DNA from: G963663525 sp963663525
Lineage (GTDB): Bacteria > Myxococcota_A > SURF-8 > G963663525
DNA length: 64,000 bases
NCBI GenBank assembly: GCA_963663525.2
Contig: CAXXHC010000004.1
Location: 372,001 to 436,000, forward strand
Direction: 5' to 3'
Shown: positions 1 to 8,102 of the stretch, one piece after another
Layout: each line of letters opens with the position of its first letter
Numbering within the stretch: position 1 is the first letter of the stretch
Position numbers and translations under genes: made by a program
Notes under the pieces: model-generated
Seen by the model: only the letters and a program-made list of their open reading frames with translations
The model's database searches: none
What the model was told of the DNA's origin: nothing

Positions 1-2
1 CG

Positions 3-3000
3 GTCATAGGCTCTGTGACGCTGGAGAACGGGACGGCGGTGGTGTTTACGCCGGAGGCCGGTTTCGAGGATGGCCGGGCCTATACCTTCACTCTGGGGGC
101 CGGGTTGGCGGACCTTTCCGGCAATGTGCTGGGTGAGGAATATGTTTTGCAATTTCAAACAGTTGCACCGACCTGCGCGGACGCGGAGTGCAGATCCGGC
201 ATCTACGTCTGGGCGACGGAAAGCTGTGGCTTGGGAGTCGTAGAGAACGGCACAAGCTGCGATGCCGGAAGTGGACCGGGAAGCGGGGAATGTCTTGAAG
301 GTGTGTGCCAGGAGATTGTCTCGGACGGTGACGAGGAAACGGACGACGCGGATTGGGAAGAAGAGGAGGAGGTCAATTCTACTCCCGGTTTTGTTCCCAT
401 TACTGCCGGAACTTTCTGGATGGGTAGCCCAGACGGCGATTGCCCGGCAGGATATCCGGGGGAGTGTATCGACGAGCCGGGACGAGACGACTCCGATGAA
501 AAGCTTCACGAAGTAACCCTGACCTACGATTTCGAGATGCAGGCGCATGAGGTGACACAGGAGGAGTGGTTCGCTGCCTTTGGGAATAATCCAAGCTATT
601 TTGGACCAAATGGAGATGGTGCCGACTGTGGGGATAATTGCCCAGTGGAGTTGGCCAACTGGTATGAGGTTCTGGAATATGCCAATTGGCTTTCGACGGA
701 GAATGGTCTCGCGCCTTGTTACACGCTCACGAACTGCTCGGGTACGATAGGAGGCGGTTGCGCTCCTTCAGAGCATTTTTGCAGTTCGGAAACCTATAGC
801 TGCACGGTGTCGTTGAATGGCGTATCGAAACCGCAAGAGTGCGAGGGGTTTCGTCTGCCGACGGAGGCAGAGTGGGAGTATGCAATCCGGGCTGGGAGTA
901 ACACTGCGTTCTATCCGAGTGACGGGAACGACGGGACGATTACGGAACTGGAATGTGGCGACCCGAATCTGGATCAGATTGCGTGGTATGGGTATTTCTG
1001 CGACAGCAGCCGTCCATATGGACAAAGTCCTGTGAGTAGCAAGGAACCTAACGCATGGGGCTTATATGACATGAGTGGAAACTTGTGGGAATGGGTCTGG
1101 GACTTATTTCAGGGGCAGTATGAGAACGATGTGGCGATCGACCCCACGGGTCCAAGTTCAGGTGGGAAGCGCGTTCGTCGTAGTGGCAGTTGGGCATATC
1201 ACGCGAAGAACTCCAGGTCGGCGGCTCGCTACCAATGTTCGCCCGGCGATCGTGACTACGGTATAAGCTTCCGTCTCGCTAGATCGTTACCCCCTGACCC
1301 CTGCGCCCCCGATCCATGTAACGAACACGGAACCTGCGCCATCGAGGATGGCGACGCAGCGTGCACTTGCCACGAAGGCTTCGGCGGCGACTGGTGCGAC
1401 GAATGCACCGAGGGCTACGAAGGCTACCCGGATTGTGAGGAAATCATCCCTGAACCGGAATTCGTGGCGATCGAGGCCGGAACGTTCTGGATGGGCAGCC
1501 CGGATGGGGATTGCCCGGCGGGCTATCCGGGAGAGTGCATCACGGAGATGGGGAGGACCACGGCCAACGAGGAACTCCACGAGGTTGCGCTGACCTACGA
1601 TTTCGAATTGAACGCCTTTGAAATCACCCAGGGGCAGTTCCGGGAGCGGATGCAGTGGAATCCGTCGTATTTCGGCCCGAACGGGGAAGGGCTGGACTGC
1701 GGAAACTCCTGCCCGGTGGAAATGGTTTCCTGGTACGACGCGCTGGCCTACGCCAACGAGTTGTCGTTGAATGCGGGATTGACGCCGTGCTACGTACTCG
1801 AAAACGTGCGGTGCGTGAACGACGCGAACGTGGGGGCGGAATATCTGGATTGCTTCGGTGGAGACACGCCCGATAGAGGGATCGATTCGGCTTCCGTCAC
1901 GCTTGCGGAGGGAGCGAGCAAACCGCAGGAATGCGAAGGATTTCGTCTGCCGACCGAGGCGGAATGGGAGTACGCGATCCGGACCGGCGACCAGTTTACG
2001 GCGTTCTATCAGAGCGAAGGCAACGATGGGAAAATCACGAACCTGGGTTGCAACGATCCGAATCTGAGCCGGATTGCCTGGTATTGCGGGAACAACGGTT
2101 CGGCAGGCACGCCTACCTATGGTCCGAAACCCGTCGGCGGAAAAGATCCGAACGACTGGGGCCTGTACGACATGAGCGGGAACGTGTACGAGTGGGTATG
2201 GGACTGGTATCGGGCGGACTATCAGAACGATGCGGCGGTCGATCCGGTGGGTCCGGAGTCGGGAGCGGAACGCGGCGGGCGCGGCGGGCGCTGGAGCAAC
2301 ATCTCCGGGTATTGCCGGTCCGCGTACCGGCTGAAAAACGAACCCGAATACCGGGACGACCACATCGGCTTCCGACTCGCACGGACGCGATTTCCCGATA
2401 CTTGCACCCCCGATCCCTGCCATGGTCACGGTGCCTGCGCCATCGAAGACGGCGACGTCGCCTGCAGTTGCCACGAAGGGTTTGGGGGAGACTGGTGCGA
2501 CCGCTGCGCCGAGGGCTACGAGGGCTACCCGGACTGCATTCCCGAAGCGGTGGACGGCGACGAGGAAGTGGACGATGCGGAATGGGAAGAGGAAGCTGAT
2601 GAGGAAGAAGACGTGGAGGTCGAACCCACCCCCGGTTTCATCTTCGTAGAAGCCGGAACTTTCTGGATGGGGGCACCGAGCGAAGGCGACTGCCCGGAGG
2701 AGTATCCGGGGGAGTGCACGGAAGAGTTCTCGCAAGGCATGGAAAAACTTCACGAAGTCACGTTGACCTACGATTTCGAGTTGCAGGCGCATGAGTTGAC
2801 GCAAGGGGAGTGGTCGGCCTTGATGGACTGGAACCCCAGCACGTTCAACACCTGCGACGGCGGCGACGGAAGCACCTGTCCGGTGGAGAGCATCTCCTGG
2901 TACGATGCGGTTGCGTATGCCAACGAGATGTCCACGGCGGCGGGTCTCACGCCCTGCTATGTGATTACGGACGTGGAATGCGAGGATTTCACGTCCCAGG

Positions 3001-4823
3001 GCAGCAATTACATGGCTTGTATAAATACGACCCGTCGCGGGATCGATGGCGCGACGGTAGCACTGGCGGACGGCCTGGGCAAACCTCAGGAATGCGAAGG
3101 ATATCGCCTGCCTACGGAAGCGGAGTGGGAATACAGCATCCGAACGGGAGATACGTACACCGCGTTTTACAGCGGGGTGATTACCTCGCCTATGTCGGGG
3201 TACGATCCCTCGTTGAGTTCTATCGGCTGGTACGATTACAACTCGGATTCTGGGTCAGGGAAGATGTCGCATCCGGTGGGTTTGAGGGTGCCGAACGACT
3301 GGGGTTTTTACGACATGAGCGGCAACCTGTACGAGTGGTGCTGGGACTGGTTCCAACAAGAATACGACGTTGAGAACCCAATCGATCCCGTGGGTCCGAG
3401 TACGGGCTCGAATCGAGCCGCACGGGGAGGAAGCTTGCGTAGCGTGGCCCGGTATTGCCGGTCTGGAAGCCGAGGCTCCGATTCCCCCAGTATGCGCAGA
3501 GACTCCAGCGGCCTTCGTCTTGCGAGGTCGTTGCATCCCAACTCTTGCGCCTCCGATACTTGCAACAGCCACGGCACCTGCGACGACACCAACGGCTATG
3601 CCCTGTGCGATTGCAACACAGGCTACGACGGCGCCGATTGCAGCGTTTGTGCCGAGGGGTACGAGGGTTACCCGGACTGTCGGGACGACCCCTGCCAGCC
3701 CGATCCTTGTAACGACCACGGCACTTGCAATTCCACCGATGGCTCCTGTACTTGTGACAACGCGTTTATGACTGAGGATTGCGGCGCTTGTCTTGACGGT
3801 TACGAGGGCTACCCAGACTGTGAGCCAGAAGCGGTAGACGGCGACGAAGACGAGGACGAGGAATTATCCGATGAGACGGAAGAAGATGTGGAGATAGAAC
3901 CCACCCCTGATTTTGTTCCTATCACTGCGGGCACCTTCTGGATGGGTAGTCCTGACGGCGATTGCCCGGCGGGCTATCCTGGGAATTGCATTGACGAGCC
4001 GGGGAGGTATTCGTATGAGGAACTGCACGAAGTGACGTTGACCTACGATTTCGAGTTGCAGGCGTATGAGGTAACGGAGGTGGATTTCGAGACTGTGATG
4101 AGCTGGAATCCTGTGGATACGCACGATTCGGACTGCACGTATGGCTGCGGGGACGATCATCCTGTGAAGTACGTGTCGTGGTATGACGTGTTGGCGTATG
4201 CGAACGAGTTGTCATTGGATTCGGGCTTGACGCCGTGTTATGTGTTTTCGAGCGTGACGTGTGAGGAAGGCGGGAGCGTGGGCGCGGACTACATGCAGTG
4301 CATGAACCCTACGCAGCAGGGCATTGATTCGGCGACAGTGACGCTTTCTGGCGGTGCGTCGAAACCTCAGGATTGCGAAGGGTATCGTCTGCCTACGGAG
4401 GCGGAGTGGGAGTATGCGATCCGGTCAGGGAGTGAGTATACAGCGTTTTACCAGAGTGATGGGAACGACGGGACAATCACGTACACGGATTGCACGTTGG
4501 ACAATAACCTGGATCAGATCGCGGTGTACTGTGCGAACGATCCCGGCGGCACGGCTCCCGTAGGGACGAAGGAAGCGAACGCGTGGGGTTTGTACGACAT
4601 GAGCGGGAACGTTTGGGAGTGGGTCTGGGACTGGTATCAGGGCGATTATGAGACGGATGTTGGCACCGACCCTGTGGGACCGAGTACGGGCTCGCGCCGC
4701 GTCTTACGTGGCGGCAATTGGAGCAACGGCGCGCGGGGCTGCCGGTCTGCGTACCGTTTCAACGGCACGCCCGGCTATCGCTACGCCTACGTCGGCCTTC
4801 GTCTCTGTAGGTCTAGCCCTTAA
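3..4823 (+). CDS. Giant extracellular protein with four SUMF1/FGE-type modules and EGF-like repeats (5' partial)
   Basis: The reading frame is open to the window edge, so the N-terminus is missing; residue numbers count from the GTG at 15. Order: end of a bacterial Ig-like (Big_5/SbsA-type) domain (1-50); a Cys-rich segment; an acidic linker (about 103-120); SUMF1 module 1 from about 126; EGF-like Cys repeat; module 2 from about 482; EGF-like repeat and acidic linker; module 3 from about 874; two EGF-like repeats; acidic linker; module 4 from about 1298 to the end. Each module opens with the same AGTFWMG motif, has RLPTEAEWEY and DMSGN.xEW, and closes with a G(I/L/F)RL(A/C)R-type strand. The ends carry a generic CRSAYR-like motif (SRSAAR in module 1) rather than the paired catalytic Cys of true formylglycine-generating enzymes, so I infer a ligand-binding or structural surface role, not sulfatase maturation. 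Confidence 0.85.
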   Translation, partial: VIGSVTLENGTAVVFTPEAGFEDGRAYTFTLGAGLADLSGNVLGEEYVLQFQTVAPTCADAECRSGIYVWATESCGLGVVENGTSCDAGSGPGSGECLEGVCQEIVSDGDEETDDADWEEEEEVNSTPGFVPITAGTFWMGSPDGDCPAGYPGECIDEPGRDDSDEKLHEVTLTYDFEMQAHEVTQEEWFAAFGNNPSYFGPNGDGADCGDNCPVELANWYEVLEYANWLSTENGLAPCYTLTNCSGTIGGGCAPSEHFCSSETYSCTVSLNGVSKPQECEGFRLPTEAEWEYAIRAGSNTAFYPSDGNDGTITELECGDPNLDQIAWYGYFCDSSRPYGQSPVSSKEPNAWGLYDMSGNLWEWVWDLFQGQYENDVAIDPTGPSSGGKRVRRSGSWAYHAKNSRSAARYQCSPGDRDYGISFRLARSLPPDPCAPDPCNEHGTCAIEDGDAACTCHEGFGGDWCDECTEGYEGYPDCEEIIPEPEFVAIEAGTFWMGSPDGDCPAGYPGECITEMGRTTANEELHEVALTYDFELNAFEITQGQFRERMQWNPSYFGPNGEGLDCGNSCPVEMVSWYDALAYANELSLNAGLTPCYVLENVRCVNDANVGAEYLDCFGGDTPDRGIDSASVTLAEGASKPQECEGFRLPTEAEWEYAIRTGDQFTAFYQSEGNDGKITNLGCNDPNLSRIAWYCGNNGSAGTPTYGPKPVGGKDPNDWGLYDMSGNVYEWVWDWYRADYQNDAAVDPVGPESGAERGGRGGRWSNISGYCRSAYRLKNEPEYRDDHIGFRLARTRFPDTCTPDPCHGHGACAIEDGDVACSCHEGFGGDWCDRCAEGYEGYPDCIPEAVDGDEEVDDAEWEEEADEEEDVEVEPTPGFIFVEAGTFWMGAPSEGDCPEEYPGECTEEFSQGMEKLHEVTLTYDFELQAHELTQGEWSALMDWNPSTFNTCDGGDGSTCPVESISWYDAVAYANEMSTAAGLTPCYVITDVECEDFTSQGSNYMACINTTRRGIDGATVALADGLGKPQECEGYRLPTEAEWEYSIRTGDTYTAFYSGVITSPMSGYDPSLSSIGWYDYNSDSGSGKMSHPVGLRVPNDWGFYDMSGNLYEWCWDWFQQEYDVENPIDPVGPSTGSNRAARGGSLRSVARYCRSGSRGSDSPSMRRDSSGLRLARSLHPNSCASDTCNSHGTCDDTNGYALCDCNTGYDGADCSVCAEGYEGYPDCRDDPCQPDPCNDHGTCNSTDGSCTCDNAFMTEDCGACLDGYEGYPDCEPEAVDGDEDEDEELSDETEEDVEIEPTPDFVPITAGTFWMGSPDGDCPAGYPGNCIDEPGRYSYEELHEVTLTYDFELQAYEVTEVDFETVMSWNPVDTHDSDCTYGCGDDHPVKYVSWYDVLAYANELSLDSGLTPCYVFSSVTCEEGGSVGADYMQCMNPTQQGIDSATVTLSGGASKPQDCEGYRLPTEAEWEYAIRSGSEYTAFYQSDGNDGTITYTDCTLDNNLDQIAVYCANDPGGTAPVGTKEANAWGLYDMSGNVWEWVWDWYQGDYETDVGTDPVGPSTGSRRVLRGGNWSNGARGCRSAYRFNGTPGYRYAYVGLRLCRSSP

Positions 4824-4834
4824 TCCCTCTAGCA

Positions 4835-4990
4835 CTTTGCCCTTTGGGCAAAGATGTCTTCTGGCCGCAGTGTAGCGTAGGGAGCAGCGCGAAAGGCGAT
4901 GCAAGCGAGGAACGAGCGCCGCTCCGCCTTCGTGCAAGCGACCGGAGAGGAACGGAGGCCGGGGGATTCCAAAGGGGAACTCCCCTTTGG
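4835..4990. other. Two intergenic hairpins downstream of the SUMF1 protein
   Basis: An 8-bp perfect stem CTTTGCCC/GGGCAAAG (4835-4853) lies 12 bases after the stop codon. A 9-bp stem CCAAAGGGG/CCCCTTTGG lies at 4969-4990. Neither is followed by a good T-run, so transcription termination is only a guess. The 214-base gap holds no convincing gene. Confidence 0.45.
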
Positions 4991-5037
4991 TCGTGCGAAG
5001 CACTCGCGATATTTTTTGGATTACGCATTGAAAGAAG

Positions 5038-5343
5038 ATGATGAGTAGCAATGTCCGATCTAAAAACGGCGTCCCAATCCGCCTACCCGACGAACGTTGG
5101 AGCCACATCGTCGAAGAGCATGGCGAACTGGCCGAATACAAGCGGGAAGTCCTTGAAACCGTGGCCGAACCTGATACAATACTGGAAGGCAAGCACGGAG
5201 AGAAGCTTGTCGTTCGGAGTCTGGAAACCGGACGATGGCTGATCGCCGTCTACCGCGAATTGGAGACGGACGGTTTCGTCATTACAGGGTTCATCACCAC
5301 TCGTACCGGTTTCATGAAGAGGAGGAAACAGATATGGCCATAG
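5038..5343 (+). CDS. PBECR/DUF4258-like small nuclease-type protein (putative toxin)
   Basis: A 101-residue protein. The pattern 'IRLPDERWSHIVEEH', an acidic helix with 'VAEPDTIL', then 'LVVRS', 'LIAVYRE' and 'FVITGFITTR' strands matches the small PBECR-type (phage Barnase-EndoU-Colicin-RelE-like) nuclease fold as I recall it. No signal peptide is visible. Its last 10 bases overlap the next gene, which encodes a DUF2283 protein of the kind often paired with such toxins. Two ATGs in a row (5038, 5041) are possible starts. Family assignment is from memory of the motif pattern; nuclease activity is inference. Confidence 0.6.
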   Translation: MMSSNVRSKNGVPIRLPDERWSHIVEEHGELAEYKREVLETVAEPDTILEGKHGEKLVVRSLETGRWLIAVYRELETDGFVITGFITTRTGFMKRRKQIWP

Positions 5344-5579
5344 CCGCCTTGAACGACCTGCAACGCTTCGTGGATCTGGTCCCGGCGGTGAAGAACGCGC
5401 CCGAAAAATTCCTGTGGTTTTCCTACGACGCCGAGGCAGATGTTTTGTACATCAACTTCAAAAAACCTGCCCACGCCACGGACAGCGAACTGACCGATGA
5501 TGACGTAATCGTCCGTTATGAGGGAGACGAAGTGATTGGCTTGACCGTGCTACATGCCAGTCAGCGGAATCCGGTGTAA
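5334..5579 (+). CDS. DUF2283 family protein (putative antitoxin)
   Basis: An 81-residue protein. The core 'WFSYDAEADVLYINF', followed by 'DDDVIVRYEGDEVIGLTVLHAS', is the hallmark of DUF2283. The start ATG at 5334 sits behind a strong purine-rich ribosome binding site (GAGGAGG-like, about 5318-5327) inside the end of the upstream gene, so the two are probably translationally coupled. DUF2283 proteins are commonly found beside small RelE/Barnase-like or DUF4258-like toxins. The antitoxin role is inferred from that context, not shown by the sequence. Confidence 0.65.
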   Translation: MAIAALNDLQRFVDLVPAVKNAPEKFLWFSYDAEADVLYINFKKPAHATDSELTDDDVIVRYEGDEVIGLTVLHASQRNPV

Positions 5580-5850
5580 GACAAGCCACTCATTTGTTTG
5601 CCACAGTAATCGACATGTAAAACAATTCTTTTTATGTAATACTACAACGAAATTGCCAAGCGTTTGGCTGGACTTTTTACTTTGTACCGGCGACTTGACG
5701 AAAAATAACGCGGCGCAGCAAACAATATTTCGGACCGCCGAATCCTGAGCAAACAAGCAACTCCTTGAATCTATGGCTTTTTCCTTTGCCTAGCCTGTTT
5801 TTCATTCCTTCCGTTCCACGCACTGCGTAAAAAAAGTAAGCCAACCCTTA

Positions 5851-5879
5851 TTGACAAAGACAGGCTCCCGCACTAAGTT
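5851..5879 (+). promoter_or_regulatory. Putative sigma70 promoter for the ADP-forming acyl-CoA synthetase
   Basis: TTGACA (5851-5856), a 17-base spacer and TAAGTT (5874-5879), about 120 bases before the ATG at 6002. The -35 is perfect and the -10 is weak. The rest of the 5580-6001 gap is AT-richer than its neighbours and shows no gene. Confidence 0.4.
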
Positions 5880-6001
5880 CGACGTGGTTTTTCGCCGCGT
5901 GGTCGAAACACGTTTCTTTGACACTTTTTGTTCACTTCCGCTCACGTCCCAGTCATTTCGGCTACTCTTCCCACGTTCCACTGAATGGAGAAAAGCTCAT
6001 T

Positions 6002-8101
6002 ATGTTGAAAGGTCTGCTGAATCCCGAATCCATAGCCGTGATTGGCGCTTCGAAGACGCCCGGAAAGGTTGGCAACGATGTATTGAACAACCTGCTGGAG
6101 GGCGGTTTCGAAGGCTCCGTGATTCCCATCAACCCCACCGCCGAGGAAATCCTCGGACAAAAGTGCTATCCGTCCTTGAAAAAGTACGGAAAGTCCGTGG
6201 AGATGTGCGTCATTACCGTCCCCGCATTCGCCGTCAAGGATGCCGTGACCGACTCGGTGCACGCCGGGGCGAAATCCGTCGTGGTAATTACGGCGGGCTT
6301 CAAAGAAGTCAGCGAGGAAGGCGCTCAACTGGAGAAGGACATTGCCGCCATTTGTCGCAAAGAAGGCGTCCGGCTGCTCGGTCCCAACGTGTTGGGTCTT
6401 ATCAACACGTACCACAAGATGAACGCTTCGTTCGCGCACTACATGCCGAAACCTGGAGGAATTTCAGTGATTTCCCAGTCCGGTGCGGTGTGCACGGCAA
6501 TTCTCGACTGGGCCGCCTCCCGACACCTGGGACTCGCCAAGCTCATCAGCGTGGGCAACAAGGCCGACATTACCGAAATCGACCTTCTGCGCGAACTGGC
6601 GGATGACGACGAAACGAAAGTCATCGTTGCCTACCTCGAAAGCATCAGCGACGGCAAGGAGTTCATCCGTGTCGCCGAGCAGGTGACCACCAAAAAACCC
6701 GTGGTCATTTTCAAGGCCGGAACCACCACCGCAGGTGTCAAGGCCGCCAGTTCCCACACCGGCAGTCTCGCCGGAACGGATATGGCCTACGGCGCGGCGT
6801 TCCAGCGCTCCGGCGTGATCCGCGCGGAAACTTTCGAGCAACTCTTCGATTTCTCCACCGCCCTGGCCATGCAACCCATGCCGAAGGGCAACCGGGTGGC
6901 CATCGTCACCAACGCGGGCGGTCCCGGCATCATCGCCGCCGACTCGGTGGAAAACGCCGGGCTGGAAGTCGCCGAACTCGACTGGCAGACCGCCGCCGCG
7001 CTCAAGCAGAAACTGCCCGACGCCGCCAGCGTCGGCAACCCCATCGACGTGCTCGGCGACGCCGACCCGGACCGCTACCGGTTGGCCATCACCGCCGCGA
7101 TGGAGGCCGATACGGTGGACAGCGTGATCGTTATTCTCACGCCTCAGGCGATGACGAAACCCGCCGAAACCGCCAAGATGATTGCGGGTTGCTCGACCGG
7201 CAAAAAGCCGCTTTTGGCCTGTTTCATGGGTGGTCGGGACGTCATCCCGGCACGGCGCGAACTGGTGGCGCACAACCTGCCCGACTATGCTTCCCCGGAA
7301 CGGGCGGTGGCTTCGCTCAAGGCGATGCGCAACTATGCCGCCTGGCAGGACCGCCCGCCACGCATCGTGACGCGTTTTCCCGTCAACCGTCGCCGCGTAG
7401 CCCGACTCATCAACCGTCACATTCGTATGCAGCAGGTCCAGATCGGCGAAATCGACGCCAAAAAGATCCTCGACGCTTATGATTTCAAAGTTCCCAAAGG
7501 CGCGATCTGCACCTCGGCTGAAGAGGCCGTGGAAGCGGGACTCCAGTTCGGCTTCCCTCTGGCGATGAAAATCTACTCGCCCGATATCATTCATAAATCC
7601 GACGTCGGCGGCGTGAAATTGAACCTTCAGAACGCCGAGCAGGTCCGCGACGCCTTCGATCTGATGATGCTGCGTATCGGTCGGGCTTTCCCCGATGCGA
7701 GGCTGGACGGAGTGTATATCGAGACCATGGCCCCTCGGGGCAGGGAGGTTATCGTCGGGATGCACCGCGATCCCCAGTTCGGTCCGATGCTGATGTTCGG
7801 TCTGGGCGGCATTTTCGTTGAAGTGATGAAGGACGTCACCTTCCACCTCGCCCCGATCACCGAGGACGAGGCGATGCAGATGCTCAAAGGCACTCGCTCT
7901 TTCAGCTTGCTCAAAGGCGTGCGTGGACAAACGGGCGTCGATATGCGGGCCATCGCCAGGGGGCTGCAACACGTAAGCCAGCTCGCCACGGACTTTCCGC
8001 AAATCACCGAGTTGGACATCAATCCTTTCATCGTGGGCTCGATCGGCGTGGACGCCGTTGCCGCCGATGCACGAATTACCATTCAAATCAACGAGAAATA
8101 A
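6002..8101 (+). CDS. ADP-forming acyl-CoA synthetase (acetate-CoA ligase type), alpha-beta order
   Basis: A 699-residue enzyme of the NDP-forming acyl-CoA synthetase superfamily: acyl-CoA + ADP + Pi = acid + CoA + ATP, cytosolic. Order: CoA-binding domain (about 1-130, with 'IAVIGASKTPGKVGNDV'), two succinyl-CoA-ligase-like domains (about 145-450, including 'SQSGAV' and the phosphohistidine-type 'SSHTGSLAG'), then an ATP-grasp_5 domain (about 480-699, with 'KIYSPDIIHKSDVGGV' and 'MFGLGGIFVEVMKDVTF'). ATG 6002 is chosen for the GGAG just upstream and because it begins at the conserved 'LLNPESIAVIGAS'. It is followed by one base and then the CoA-transferase gene, so they are probably cotranscribed. 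The substrate (acetate, propionate, branched acids) cannot be read from the sequence. Confidence 0.88.
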   Translation: MLKGLLNPESIAVIGASKTPGKVGNDVLNNLLEGGFEGSVIPINPTAEEILGQKCYPSLKKYGKSVEMCVITVPAFAVKDAVTDSVHAGAKSVVVITAGFKEVSEEGAQLEKDIAAICRKEGVRLLGPNVLGLINTYHKMNASFAHYMPKPGGISVISQSGAVCTAILDWAASRHLGLAKLISVGNKADITEIDLLRELADDDETKVIVAYLESISDGKEFIRVAEQVTTKKPVVIFKAGTTTAGVKAASSHTGSLAGTDMAYGAAFQRSGVIRAETFEQLFDFSTALAMQPMPKGNRVAIVTNAGGPGIIAADSVENAGLEVAELDWQTAAALKQKLPDAASVGNPIDVLGDADPDRYRLAITAAMEADTVDSVIVILTPQAMTKPAETAKMIAGCSTGKKPLLACFMGGRDVIPARRELVAHNLPDYASPERAVASLKAMRNYAAWQDRPPRIVTRFPVNRRRVARLINRHIRMQQVQIGEIDAKKILDAYDFKVPKGAICTSAEEAVEAGLQFGFPLAMKIYSPDIIHKSDVGGVKLNLQNAEQVRDAFDLMMLRIGRAFPDARLDGVYIETMAPRGREVIVGMHRDPQFGPMLMFGLGGIFVEVMKDVTFHLAPITEDEAMQMLKGTRSFSLLKGVRGQTGVDMRAIARGLQHVSQLATDFPQITELDINPFIVGSIGVDAVAADARITIQINEK

Positions 8102-8102
8102 C

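Noticed and set aside
1287..2804. 505-codon open frame on the minus strand inside the SUMF1 protein gene
   Set aside because: It mirrors GC-rich codons of the plus-strand gene, has no domain and no ribosome binding site, and the plus frame is a clear repeat protein.
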